DNA from: JAEUOS01 sp965279115
Lineage (GTDB): Bacteria > Pseudomonadota > Gammaproteobacteria > Burkholderiales > JAEUOS01
Length of the DNA stretch: 64,000 nucleotides
Assembly (NCBI GenBank): GCA_965279115.1
Contig: OZ257137.1
Location: forward strand, 4,216,001 to 4,280,000
Direction of reading: 5' to 3'
Numbering within the stretch: position 1 is the first letter of the stretch; each line of letters opens with the position of its first letter. Shown here in pieces: positions 41,834 to 50,761 of the stretch. The notes beneath the pieces are model-generated. The model was not told the DNA's origin. It made no database searches and saw only the letters and a program-made list of their open reading frames with translations. Both the position numbers and the translations under genes were made by a program.

Positions 41834-43412
41834 CCCCCGTCGTTTGATCGAGCGAGCTTCAGGGGCGCGCGCTTTGTTGCGTGCACCCCTGATATTGGTT
41901 CTGTCATTCGCGTCTGGGGCCGTGGGCGCCCAGGCTGCAGCCGAGGCCGGGTCGTCTTCCGGCGTTGGACGTTCGTGGAGGATCGTGCCGCGAGTCACCG
42001 TATCGGAGACCTTCACGGACAACGTCGGTCTCACTGGCGGGGCGAAGCAGGCGGAACAGATCACTGAAATCAGTCCCGGGATTCGGATTCAGACCAATTC
42101 AGCCCGCTTGACGGCCTACGTGGACTACACACTTCGCAATTTCATCTATGCCCAGGGTTCGCAAGGGAACGGGGTGCAAAATTCGCTTAACGCATTTGGC
42201 AACCTGACAGCGATAGACAAATGGGCATTCGTGGATTTCAGCAGCCAGATATCCCAGCAGTCGATTTCCGCCTTCGGGCCGCAGAGCACCGGTACCGGAA
42301 GCACCAATTCAAATAGCACCGAGACTGCCACCTATCGTGTCTCGCCCTATGTCCGTGGCAGGCTCGGAAGTTTTGCCGACTACTCCCTGCGCTACGCGCA
42401 TTCCGAAACGCGCGCCAGCAGTTCGGTCGCCACCAATGCGGTGGTCGACCAGTTCATTGCCACGCTATCTGGAACGACTCCAATTACGGTCCTGAGCTGG
42501 GCGCTGGAAGCCAATCGGCAGACCAGCGCCTTCGGCTCCGGTCGGAAGAGCGAAAACGACATATTGCAGGCCCGTCTGAAATTGCGCGTCAATCCGCAAT
42601 TCAGTCTCACCGGAAGCGTTGGCGCTGAAGCCAACGACTACGCGTCCTTGAACAAGGAAAGCCGCAGCACTTTCGGTTATGGCGCGGATTGGAACCCGAC
42701 GGATCGTACCCAGTTGTCGGTTTTTCGTGAGCGCAGGTTCTTCGGCGACGGGCACTCGATTTCCCTTAACCACAGGATGCCGCTTTCCGCCATCCGTTTC
42801 ACCGACAGCAAGAGTGTGTCCACCACACCCACCAACCAGACAGCCGGCACGCAAGGCACGTATTACGACTTGCTGTTCAGCCAACTCGCCGCGTCCGTAC
42901 CCGATCCGGTATTGCGGGCCCAGCAGGTCACGACGTTGTTGCAACAGTCCGGGATTTCCCCAAATGCGGCAATCACGAACGGATTTCTCACCGCGCGCGC
43001 GACCGTTCAGCGCAGGCAGGAGTTGGCCCTGGTGCTCAACGGACGGCGCAACACAGTGACCTACACCTTGTTCCGGAGCAATTCCGACTCTTTCGGCGCC
43101 GCGGCCGGCGGCGTGGATGATTTTTCAACGAGCGCGTCAGTCAAGCAGCGTGGCATGAGTTCCAACTTTTCGCATCGCCTCTCGCCTCTGACGTCCCTGA
43201 ACGCGTTTTCTTCGTGGTCGCGCAGCGACGGCGGCGGCGCCGGCGGAGGCGGTGGCTTGAGCACCACGCAGCGCTCCTACAACATGAACGTGAGCACGCG
43301 TATTTCGCCGTATATCAACATGTCACTGGGCTTTCGCGCATCGCGGGCCGAGAGCACAACTGCGCCTTATCGCGAAAACGCGGTAATTGGTTCGATGACG
43401 GCGCAATTCTGA
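41805..43412 (+). CDS. XrtA/PEP-CTERM-associated outer-membrane beta-barrel protein
   Basis: 535 residues from ATG 41805 (ATG 41811 is equally good; both lie in the kinase repeat and overlap the kinase gene by 23-29 bases). The signal peptide is ALLRAPLILVLSFASGAVGAQ. The rest is beta-strand-rich with alternating aromatic residues: WRIVPRVTVSETFTDNVGL, the porin-like ITEISPGIRIQTNSARLTAY, and a terminal MTAQF with a final Phe, typical of outer-membrane barrels. It matches the conserved family found in XrtA exopolysaccharide loci. It may form or support an outer-membrane route for the polymer. Confidence 0.85.
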   Translation: MGMATGRPVNPRRLIERASGARALLRAPLILVLSFASGAVGAQAAAEAGSSSGVGRSWRIVPRVTVSETFTDNVGLTGGAKQAEQITEISPGIRIQTNSARLTAYVDYTLRNFIYAQGSQGNGVQNSLNAFGNLTAIDKWAFVDFSSQISQQSISAFGPQSTGTGSTNSNSTETATYRVSPYVRGRLGSFADYSLRYAHSETRASSSVATNAVVDQFIATLSGTTPITVLSWALEANRQTSAFGSGRKSENDILQARLKLRVNPQFSLTGSVGAEANDYASLNKESRSTFGYGADWNPTDRTQLSVFRERRFFGDGHSISLNHRMPLSAIRFTDSKSVSTTPTNQTAGTQGTYYDLLFSQLAASVPDPVLRAQQVTTLLQQSGISPNAAITNGFLTARATVQRRQELALVLNGRRNTVTYTLFRSNSDSFGAAAGGVDDFSTSASVKQRGMSSNFSHRLSPLTSLNAFSSWSRSDGGGAGGGGGLSTTQRSYNMNVSTRISPYINMSLGFRASRAESTTAPYRENAVIGSMTAQF

Positions 43413-43421
43413 AATCAGAAC

Positions 43422-44558
43422 ATGTACGAGACCTTCTACGGACTTACCAGCAAACCCTTCCAGCTAAACCCGGACCCGTCATTCTATTTCGGCAGCAAGC
43501 AGCATCGTCGCGCCACCGCCTATCTCGAGTATGGCATGCATCAGAACGAGGGCTTCATCGTCATCACTGGTGAAGTGGGGGCGGGCAAGACCACCATAGT
43601 CCGTGGTCTGCTTGACAGCCTGGATGCCGAGAAGGTTGTGGCCGCGCATCTGGTCAGCACTCAACTCGATGCGGACGACACCTTGCGCCTGGTGGGGGCC
43701 GCGTTCGGAGTGCGCACGAAGGACGTCGCGAAGTCCGATGTATTGATGGCGCTCGAGGCATTTCTCTACAACTTCACGCTCAAGGGCAAGCGCTGTGTCC
43801 TGATTGTTGACGAAGCCCAGAACCTGACGCCGCGCGCGGTCGAGGAACTGCGCATGCTGTCGAATTTCCAGTACGGCAATCACGCTCTGCTGCAAAGTTT
43901 TCTGGTCGGGCAGCCGGAATTCCGCGACATGCTGCAGAGCCCGCACATGCAGCAACTTCGCCAGCGGGTCATCGCGTCGTGCCACATCGGCCCGATGGAC
44001 GCGGAGGAAACACGCGGCTATATCGAGCATCGTCTCAAGTGCGCGGACTGGAAAGACAATCCCCGGTTCGGCGACGATGCGCATGTGGCGATTTTCACGG
44101 CCAGTGGGGGCGTACCGCGGCGAATAAACCTCCTGTGTGATCGCCTGCTGCTTTTCGGATTCCTGGCCGGCAAAACGAGCTTCAATGCCGAGGACGTGAA
44201 CGAGGTTGCGAAAGAGATCTACGACGAGACCTCCGCGCCACCCAGACTGCCGGCAACGCGCGCGGATTTGTCTCCAATTGTGCCCACGGAGACCGGGGAA
44301 ATCCGCTCCATGGATGAAACCGGGCCTTTCAAGGTGGATCTGTCGCGCCTGCAGGCGGGTGCGCAGGAAGCGGGTATCGGGCCCTTGCTGGGGGCGGCGC
44401 AGATCGAGGAGCGGCTGTTGCGACTTGAGCGAGCGGTGTTGCGGGTTGAGAGCATGAATTCCGCAACCCTCAGCCTGCTGCACAAGCTCGTGGAAGCGAT
44501 TCGCGAGGTCAACACCGAACCGGTACCTCGAGCGAGTACCGAGGAATTGCCCGAATAG
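43422..44558 (+). CDS. XrtA-associated AAA ATPase (ExeA/GspA-like)
   Basis: 378 residues. It begins MYETFYGLTSKPFQLNPDPS, the typical ExeA-family start. Walker A is GEVGAGKTT (residues 50-58) and Walker B CVLIVDEAQNLT. Sensor and arginine-type residues are in RVIASCHIGPMDAEETRGYI and ASGGVPRRINLLCDRLL. The last ~100 residues are a low-complexity tail with a coiled segment. It starts nine bases after the barrel gene. These ATPases are a fixed member of XrtA exopolysaccharide loci, where they may power assembly of the envelope-spanning apparatus. Confidence 0.9.
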   Translation: MYETFYGLTSKPFQLNPDPSFYFGSKQHRRATAYLEYGMHQNEGFIVITGEVGAGKTTIVRGLLDSLDAEKVVAAHLVSTQLDADDTLRLVGAAFGVRTKDVAKSDVLMALEAFLYNFTLKGKRCVLIVDEAQNLTPRAVEELRMLSNFQYGNHALLQSFLVGQPEFRDMLQSPHMQQLRQRVIASCHIGPMDAEETRGYIEHRLKCADWKDNPRFGDDAHVAIFTASGGVPRRINLLCDRLLLFGFLAGKTSFNAEDVNEVAKEIYDETSAPPRLPATRADLSPIVPTETGEIRSMDETGPFKVDLSRLQAGAQEAGIGPLLGAAQIEERLLRLERAVLRVESMNSATLSLLHKLVEAIREVNTEPVPRASTEELPE

Positions 44559-44796
44559 GGTTCGGCATGCCCGCACTAAGGGATTCACAGTTCCGGTCGT
44601 TATCTCAAAGGGCGGTACAGGCGGTAAATCGGTGGTCTGATCAAGGTGAGTGTCGTTCAGGCTCTGGTGGGGCGGGACGTGCGCTCCAGGGATCGGCGAC
44701 GCGGTTCCTGGTGGCCGGTTCCGCGCGACCGGGCTGCCGACCCGATATCGTGGGTGCACAACAGTAGTCCTGGCGAACAAGGAAAGCGGGCGCTTG
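44559..44796 (+). other. Gap between the AAA ATPase and deacetylase genes
   Basis: 238 bases with no supported gene on either strand; one open frame from 44650 joins the deacetylase frame but lacks family similarity before residue ~50. I find no terminator stem and no sigma-54 element here. The gap is larger than the other joints in the operon, so a secondary promoter may exist, but I cannot point to one. Confidence 0.4.
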
Positions 44797-45657
44797 ATGG
44801 CATTTGGAAACTTGATCAATGCGATGTCGATCGACGTGGAGGATTACTTCCAGGTATCGGCGTTCGCGCCTTATATCAAGCGCGATGAGTGGAATTCACG
44901 CGAGTGTCGCATCGAGGCCAACATGGATCGGATCCTCGCGCTGCTCGAACGTCACAAGACCAAGGCAACATTTTTCACGCTGGGCTGGATTGCCGAACGC
45001 TATCCGAATGTGGTCAGGCGCATTGTTGACCAGGGGCACGAACTTGCGAGCCATGGCTATGGCCACGAGCGCGCCAGCGACCAGTCCGAGTCAGCCTTTT
45101 TTGCCGATATTCAACTTGCGAAGGTTCTGCTTGAAGATCTGTCCGGAGTAAAAGTCCAGGGTTATCGTGCACCCAGCTTTTCCATCGGCGCCGGCAACCT
45201 GTGGGCCTTCGACTGCCTGGAGCGCGCGGGCTACTCCTATAGTTCGAGCATCTATCCGATCAAGCATGATCACTATGGAATGCCTGACGCGCCTCGATTC
45301 GCACACAAGGTAAACGGCTTGCTCGAAGTGCCGGCAACGACAGTGCGCATGTTCAATCGCAATTGGCCCGCGAGTGGAGGAGGGTATTTCCGTCTCCTGC
45401 CGTACGCGATGTCGCGCTGGATGATCGAGCGCATCAATCGCGAAGACAACAACCCCGTGGCGTTTTACTTCCATCCCTGGGAAGTCGATCCAGAGCAGCC
45501 GCGGGTATCCGGCATCAACGCCAAGACCAGGTTCCGCCATTACGTGAATATCCACCGAATGGAGGCGCGCCTTGACCGGCTGCTGTCTGATTTCAGGTGG
45601 GGGCGGATGGACGAGGTTTTTGGTGCCGGAGCAGTGCCGGGCGGCACTGCGGCCTAG
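44797..45657 (+). CDS. XrtA system polysaccharide deacetylase
   Basis: 286 residues from ATG 44797. Motif 1 is AMSIDVEDYFQV with Asp13 and Asp16, motif 2 HELASHGYGH with His86 and His90, and motif 3 VQGYRAPSFSIG. The DVEDYF version of the deacetylase motif is typical of the XrtA-associated branch. No signal peptide is present, and the enzyme would remove acetyl groups from polysaccharide or lipid-linked precursors. It lies within the operon, followed 66 bases later by the FemAB-like gene. Confidence 0.9.
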   Translation: MAFGNLINAMSIDVEDYFQVSAFAPYIKRDEWNSRECRIEANMDRILALLERHKTKATFFTLGWIAERYPNVVRRIVDQGHELASHGYGHERASDQSESAFFADIQLAKVLLEDLSGVKVQGYRAPSFSIGAGNLWAFDCLERAGYSYSSSIYPIKHDHYGMPDAPRFAHKVNGLLEVPATTVRMFNRNWPASGGGYFRLLPYAMSRWMIERINREDNNPVAFYFHPWEVDPEQPRVSGINAKTRFRHYVNIHRMEARLDRLLSDFRWGRMDEVFGAGAVPGGTAA

Positions 45658-45723
45658 GACTCGAGCGATGTGGTGTTTAGTTCGCAAGCAAGGCGCCCGT
45701 GCGCTCCGATCGATCGGCCGGGC

Positions 45724-46761
45724 ATGATCACGATCCGATACCTGGATTCGGCAAACCGCCAAGATGCGGCTCGTTGGGACGCGTTTGTGCTGGCCTGCCC
45801 TGAGGCAAGCTTTTTCCATCGTTCAGGCTGGCAGCAGGTGGTAGGAGAGGTGTTCCGTCATCGAACCTACTTTCTGTATGCGGAGCGCGACAGCGTGATC
45901 GAAGGCGTGCTGCCGCTCGCGCACGTAAACAGCCTGCTGTTCGGCAATGCGTTGGTGTCACTGCCCTTTGCCGTCTATGGTGGGGTGGCTTCGACGACCG
46001 AATCCGCTGCGGCGGCACTCGAAACCGAAGCGCAAGCGATCGCCGGGCGCCTCGGCGTCGACCATCTGGAGTTGCGCAACGTGGGCAGGAGGCATGCCGA
46101 CTGGCCGGCCCAGGATCTTTACGTGACCTTCCGCAAGGCCATACTCCCGGAAGAGGAGGCCAACCTGCTGGCCATACCGCGCAAGCAGCGGGCGATGGTA
46201 CGCAAGGGCATCAAGAACGGGCTGGTGAGCACAGTCGATCCCGGTGTCGATCGGTTCTTCGCACTGTACGCAGACAACGTTCACCGGCATGGCACGCCTG
46301 CCATGCCCAAGCGTTACTTCGAGACGCTATTGCAAACATTCGGTCCCGATTGCGAGGTGCTTACGGTTTCAGGTCCGGATGGACGTGCCTTGTCGTCGGT
46401 GCTCAGTTTCTATTTTCGCGATGAAGTCCTGCCCTACTATGCGGGCGACGATGAAGACGCGCGCGACCTGGCGGCCAATGATTTCAAATACTGGGAGCTG
46501 ATGCGAACGGCCTGCGCGCGCGGCCTGAAAGTGTTCGACTATGGGCGCAGCAAGCAGGGTACTGGCTCCTACGCGTTCAAGAAACACTGGGGTTTCGAGC
46601 CGGCTCCGCTTCACTATGAATATCGCCTGTACCGAGGTGACTCGATTCCGCAGAACAATCCGTCAAACGCAAAGTACCGCCTTTTCATCGAGGCCTGGCG
46701 TCGATTGCCATTGGGTTTTGCAAACTGGCTCGGGCCGCACATCGTCCGGAATCTTGGCTGA
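45724..46761 (+). CDS. XrtA/PEP-CTERM-associated FemAB-like protein
   Basis: 345 residues. Two GNAT-like halves are evident: CPEASFFHRSGWQQVVGEVF and LPFAVYGGVASTTESAAAAL in the first, and the AMVRKGIKNGLVSTVDPGVD and FDYGRSKQGTGSYAFKKHWG in the second. FemAB proteins use aminoacyl-tRNA or amino acids to add residues to cell-wall or polysaccharide acceptors, and this branch is a hallmark of XrtA loci. I use ATG 45724; an upstream frame to 45670 lacks similarity. Six bases separate it from the next glycosyltransferase gene. Confidence 0.9.
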   Translation: MITIRYLDSANRQDAARWDAFVLACPEASFFHRSGWQQVVGEVFRHRTYFLYAERDSVIEGVLPLAHVNSLLFGNALVSLPFAVYGGVASTTESAAAALETEAQAIAGRLGVDHLELRNVGRRHADWPAQDLYVTFRKAILPEEEANLLAIPRKQRAMVRKGIKNGLVSTVDPGVDRFFALYADNVHRHGTPAMPKRYFETLLQTFGPDCEVLTVSGPDGRALSSVLSFYFRDEVLPYYAGDDEDARDLAANDFKYWELMRTACARGLKVFDYGRSKQGTGSYAFKKHWGFEPAPLHYEYRLYRGDSIPQNNPSNAKYRLFIEAWRRLPLGFANWLGPHIVRNLG

Positions 46762-46767
46762 ACCCGA

Positions 46768-47988
46768 ATGGCCGATGTCCTCTACCTGACACACCGATTG
46801 CCGTATCCACCCAACAAGGGTGACAAGGTACGTTCATTTCACATTCTTGAGCATCTTGTCGCCAGGCATCGCGTTTTTCTCGGTACCTTCGTCGATGATC
46901 CTGCGGACGAGGCGTACGTCGACACGGTACGGGCGATGTGCGCCGGACTGCATGTTGCCCGGCTCTCTCCTTCGATGGCGCGCCTGCGGAGCCTTTCCGG
47001 ATTTCTTAGCGGTGAGGCACTCACGCTGCCCTACTATCGGGACGCGGGCCTGCGCGCCTGGGTTCATCGTACCTGCGCCGAGCACGAGATCGAGGCGGGC
47101 GTACTTTTCTCTTCGCCGATGGTTCAGTATGTGTCGAACCTCGACCAAGTTCGCTGCCTGGTTGATTTCGTTGACGTTGACTCGGAGAAGTGGGCGCAGT
47201 ACGCCAAGAGTCGTTCATGGCCGATGTCATGGGTCTACGCGCGCGAGGCGCGCCGCTTGCTGGCATTTGAGAGAGCCAGCGCCGCGCGCTCGGTGCGTTC
47301 CTTCTTCGTCACCGAGAAGGAGGCGGAGTTGTTCAGGAGGCTGGCACCGGAATGCGGCAGCCAGGTTGCGGTTTCTGGGAATGGGGTGGATGCCGAGTTC
47401 TTTTCCCCCACGCATGAACTCGAGCGGCCATTCAAGGATGAAGGGCAAACGGTCGTGTTTACCGGGGCCATGGACTATTGGCCGAACGTCGATGCGGTCA
47501 CGTGGTTCGCCAAACAGGTGCTTCCTCGTCTGCTGGTGACGTGGCCGGGGCTTTGCTTCTACATCGTGGGCAGATCGCCAACCGCGGAGGTGTTGGCTCT
47601 GGCCGGCTCCCACGTGGTGGTCACCGGAACCGTCGGTGATGTCAGGCCCTTTCTGAGTCACGCGGACGTTGTAGTCGCGCCCCTGCGGCTGGCGCGTGGA
47701 ATCCAGAACAAGATCCTCGAGGCCATGGCGATGCAGAAGGCGGTTATCGCCGCCGCGTCATGCGCCGGCGTCATCGATGCTATCGCCGGGGAGGATTTTC
47801 TGGTGGCCGAAAGCCCTGAGGAATATCACGCACAGGTCGACGCGATGCTGCGTTCGCCGGAGCGCGCGGCATCGATCGGCGCCTCCGCCAGGCGGGCTGT
47901 TCTGTCCAAATATGCCTGGAGCGCTCAGCTAACCGGGTTGGATCACTATCTTCCAGGCGGGATGGTTTCATCAGCAGGAGTTCGCTGA
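46768..47988 (+). CDS. XrtA-system glycosyltransferase 1 (TIGR03087-like)
   Basis: 406 residues of GT-B type. It begins ADVLYLTHRLPYPPNKGDKV, with the glycosyl-acceptor domain in the first half. The second half has EGQTVVFTGAMDYWPNVDAV and CFYIVGRSPTAEV, with VVVAPLRLARGIQNKILEAM, typical of GT group 1 proteins seen in XrtA loci. It builds part of the repeat unit on the cytoplasmic side of the inner membrane. Its TGA shares one base with the exosortase ATG (47986-47990), with AGGAG for that gene inside this one's end. Confidence 0.88.
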   Translation: MADVLYLTHRLPYPPNKGDKVRSFHILEHLVARHRVFLGTFVDDPADEAYVDTVRAMCAGLHVARLSPSMARLRSLSGFLSGEALTLPYYRDAGLRAWVHRTCAEHEIEAGVLFSSPMVQYVSNLDQVRCLVDFVDVDSEKWAQYAKSRSWPMSWVYAREARRLLAFERASAARSVRSFFVTEKEAELFRRLAPECGSQVAVSGNGVDAEFFSPTHELERPFKDEGQTVVFTGAMDYWPNVDAVTWFAKQVLPRLLVTWPGLCFYIVGRSPTAEVLALAGSHVVVTGTVGDVRPFLSHADVVVAPLRLARGIQNKILEAMAMQKAVIAAASCAGVIDAIAGEDFLVAESPEEYHAQVDAMLRSPERAASIGASARRAVLSKYAWSAQLTGLDHYLPGGMVSSAGVR

Positions 47989-49547
47989 TGGATGCGATCG
48001 CACGCGTTCCGGGCACGGCGACTGATCCGCAGTGGCGGAAGTCACTCGCGGTGCTCTTCATCGTGGTCGTGGGGGTAGCCATCAGCTACCGCGCCACCTT
48101 CAGCGGCATGGTGGAGACCTGGTGGCGTTCGGAAACCTTCAATCATTGCTTCCTGATTCCCCCGATTTCGCTGTGGCTGATTTGGAGAATGCGCGGAAAC
48201 CTGGCGCGCCTGGTGCCGGCCCCGAGTCCCGGATTTACCCTGTTGATGGTGCTCGCCGGGGCGGGCTGGCTGGCTGGGGAACTCGCCGCCGTCAATGCGG
48301 TAACGCAACTGGCGATGGTCAGCGTGATATTGTTGGCGGTCCCGGCGATCCTCGGCTTGCAGGTCGCGCGGGCGATCAGCTTTCCGCTTGGATTCATGTA
48401 TTTCGCGGTGCCGGTCGGCGAGTTCGTCATGCCGTGGATGATGGAATGGACAGCCGATTTCACCGTGTTCGCCGTTGCGCTTTCGGGTGTGCCGGTGTAC
48501 CGGGAAGGACAGCACTTCGTCATCCCGTCAGGTAGCTGGTCGGTGGTCGAGGCTTGTAGCGGCGTGCGGTACCTGATCGCCTCGATTACGGTGGGCACGC
48601 TATTCGCGTACCTGAACTATCGTTCGACGACGCGTCGCTGGCTTTTTGTCGGATTCGCCATTGCCGTCCCGATCGTGGCGAACTGGTTGCGGGCCTACAT
48701 GATCGTGATGCTGGGCCATCTGTCCAACAACCGCATCGCGGTTGGCGTGGATCACCTGCTCTATGGCTGGGTATTCTTTGGTGTCGTCATCATCATCATG
48801 TTCGCCGTCGGCGCGCGCTGGAGTGAGCCTGAGGCCGCGGAAGAGAGCGCAGGCGGTGACGCTCCAAGCCCCGCACCCGGCCGCTGGCCTCCGATTCTGG
48901 CGGGTGGCGCGGCCTTCCTGGCGGCGTTGTTGCCCGTGGTGACATATGCCGCGCTTGAACGTGCGGAGTCCTCGGTGCGCGCCGGGTTTGTTTTTCCATT
49001 GGAAGTCGATGGCTGGACCAGGTTGGCACAGGCGCCGGACTGGCAGCCACCATTCGGCGGGACGGTGGCGTCAGGCTCCGCGAGATTCACGAAGGATGCG
49101 CTTGAGGCAAGCCTGTATGTGGGCTACTTCCGCAAACAGACGTTTGACAGAAAGCTCGTAAGCGCCGAAAAGGTCCTTGTCAAGACCGACGACACCACGT
49201 GGGCGCGCGTCAAATCGGGGTCCAGGGATGCCGAGTTCGCCGGCCGGACCGTGATGCTGCGCACCGCCGAGCTGCGCGTGAATCGAGAGGTTTCGGCCGG
49301 CGCGGAACCGCGCTTCAAGGTGCAATGGTTCTACTGGATCGACGGCCATCTTACGGCCAGCGACTATTGGGCCAGGGCGATGATCGCGTGGGCGCGCCTA
49401 AAGGGTCACGGTGATGGCAGCGCGGTCATCGTCTACATTGCGCCTGAAGGCCGGGCAGGGGGGGGCGACGCGGCGATCGCGGCGCTTATGCAGGCCTCGG
49501 GAGCGGGCCTGGATGCTGCCCTGCGTGCGGCGGGCGGACGCGAGTGA
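47988..49547 (+). CDS. xrtA: Exosortase A with C-terminal EpsI domain
   Basis: 519 residues. Multiple membrane helices surround the cysteine-protease-like site: Cys190 (VVEACSGVRYL), Arg235 (ANWLRAYMIVMLG) and His256 (VGVDHLLYGWVFFG), the catalytic triad of exosortases. The second half (from about residue 290) is an EpsI-type periplasmic domain that in some genomes is a separate gene. Exosortase A cuts PEP-CTERM tails of exported proteins and passes them to a glycan or lipid acceptor. No PEP-CTERM protein with the full VPEP-type tail is visible in this window, so its substrates are elsewhere or beyond the right edge. Confidence 0.95.
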   Translation: MDAIARVPGTATDPQWRKSLAVLFIVVVGVAISYRATFSGMVETWWRSETFNHCFLIPPISLWLIWRMRGNLARLVPAPSPGFTLLMVLAGAGWLAGELAAVNAVTQLAMVSVILLAVPAILGLQVARAISFPLGFMYFAVPVGEFVMPWMMEWTADFTVFAVALSGVPVYREGQHFVIPSGSWSVVEACSGVRYLIASITVGTLFAYLNYRSTTRRWLFVGFAIAVPIVANWLRAYMIVMLGHLSNNRIAVGVDHLLYGWVFFGVVIIIMFAVGARWSEPEAAEESAGGDAPSPAPGRWPPILAGGAAFLAALLPVVTYAALERAESSVRAGFVFPLEVDGWTRLAQAPDWQPPFGGTVASGSARFTKDALEASLYVGYFRKQTFDRKLVSAEKVLVKTDDTTWARVKSGSRDAEFAGRTVMLRTAELRVNREVSAGAEPRFKVQWFYWIDGHLTASDYWARAMIAWARLKGHGDGSAVIVYIAPEGRAGGGDAAIAALMQASGAGLDAALRAAGGRE

Positions 49548-50731
49548 GTGCGGCGATGGATCCGAGACCTCTTGTCGTGCATGTCATGTACCGCTTCAAT
49601 GTCGGCGGTTTAGAGAATGGCATCGTCAACCTGATCAATCAGATGCCGGAAGACGCCTATCGCCACGCCGTGTTGTCGCTGACTGACATCACCGAATTTC
49701 GCAATCGGATCCAGCGCACGGATGTCCAGTACATCGCACTGCAGAAGCCGCCGGGACACGCGTTCAGGATGTATCCGAAGCTGTGCGGAATCTTCAAGAC
49801 GTTGCGGCCCGCGATCGTGCACAGCAGGAACCTGGCCGCCCTGGAGGTCTCGGCGCCAGCCTGGGCGGCCGGCGTGCCGGTGCGGATCCATGGCGAGCAC
49901 GGTCGCGATGTAGGCGACCTTGACGGCTCGAATCGCAAGCTACGGTGGGTGCGGCGTCTCTACAGCCCTTTCGTCAGCCAGTACGTGGCGCTATCGCGCG
50001 ATCTGGAAGACTATCTTGTGGCGCGAGTGGGCATCGCCGGCAAGCGCGTGACGCAGCTGTACAACGGAGTCGACACGAGGCGTTTTTTCCCGGCATCCGG
50101 TTCGCGCGCGCAGATCCCCGGATGCCCGTTCACGGCGGCCGACTGTTTTATCGTGGGCACGGTCGGACGCATGCAGACGGTGAAAGACCAGACCAATCTC
50201 GCCAAGGCGTTCGTCGAGGCCATTCGCACCGCTCCGAATTTGCGCACCCGGTTGCGTCTGGTGATGGTGGGTGAAGGGCCGTTGCGGGAAGCCGCGCATG
50301 CCATGTTGCGCTCGGCCGGACTCGCGGATCTTGCCTGGTTGCCGGGGGCGCGCGACGACATTCCGGAGGTTCTCCGAGGCTTGGACTGCTTTGTGCTGCC
50401 CTCGCTTGCCGAAGGCATATCCAACACCATTCTTGAAGCGATGGCGAGCGGCCTGCCTGTCATCGCCACCGATGTGGGCGGCAACCGGGAAATCATGGCG
50501 CCTGGCACCACCGGGGAGCTTGTGCCGGCGGCAGATCCTGCGTCGATGTCTCGCGCCATTCAGGCATACGCGACCGATCCGGCGCGTGCCGTCGCAGCCG
50601 GAATGGCGGGGAGGGCGTTGGTTGAACAGCGCTTCAGCATTGACGCGATGATGTTGGCTTACCGCGGCTTGTACGATCGCCTGCTGAACGGCCATGCGCG
50701 GCAGTCGCGCGCCGGCGGCAGCGGGCGATAA
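49544..50731 (+). CDS. XrtA-system glycosyltransferase 2 (TIGR03088-like)
   Basis: 395 residues from GTG 49544, which overlaps the exosortase TGA in GTGA; ATG 49556 is the alternative. The GT-B start PLVVHVMYRFNVGGLENGIV is characteristic. The donor-binding half has IVGTVGRMQTVKDQTNLAKA and LVMVGEGPLREAAHAML, then the GT4 EGISNTILEAMASGLPVIAT motif with the key Glu. It adds another sugar to the repeat unit. It is followed after 30 bases by the amidotransferase gene. Confidence 0.9.
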   Translation: MSAAMDPRPLVVHVMYRFNVGGLENGIVNLINQMPEDAYRHAVLSLTDITEFRNRIQRTDVQYIALQKPPGHAFRMYPKLCGIFKTLRPAIVHSRNLAALEVSAPAWAAGVPVRIHGEHGRDVGDLDGSNRKLRWVRRLYSPFVSQYVALSRDLEDYLVARVGIAGKRVTQLYNGVDTRRFFPASGSRAQIPGCPFTAADCFIVGTVGRMQTVKDQTNLAKAFVEAIRTAPNLRTRLRLVMVGEGPLREAAHAMLRSAGLADLAWLPGARDDIPEVLRGLDCFVLPSLAEGISNTILEAMASGLPVIATDVGGNREIMAPGTTGELVPAADPASMSRAIQAYATDPARAVAAGMAGRALVEQRFSIDAMMLAYRGLYDRLLNGHARQSRAGGSGR

Positions 50732-50761
50732 TCCACTGAATCGCAACTGGGAACGACCATC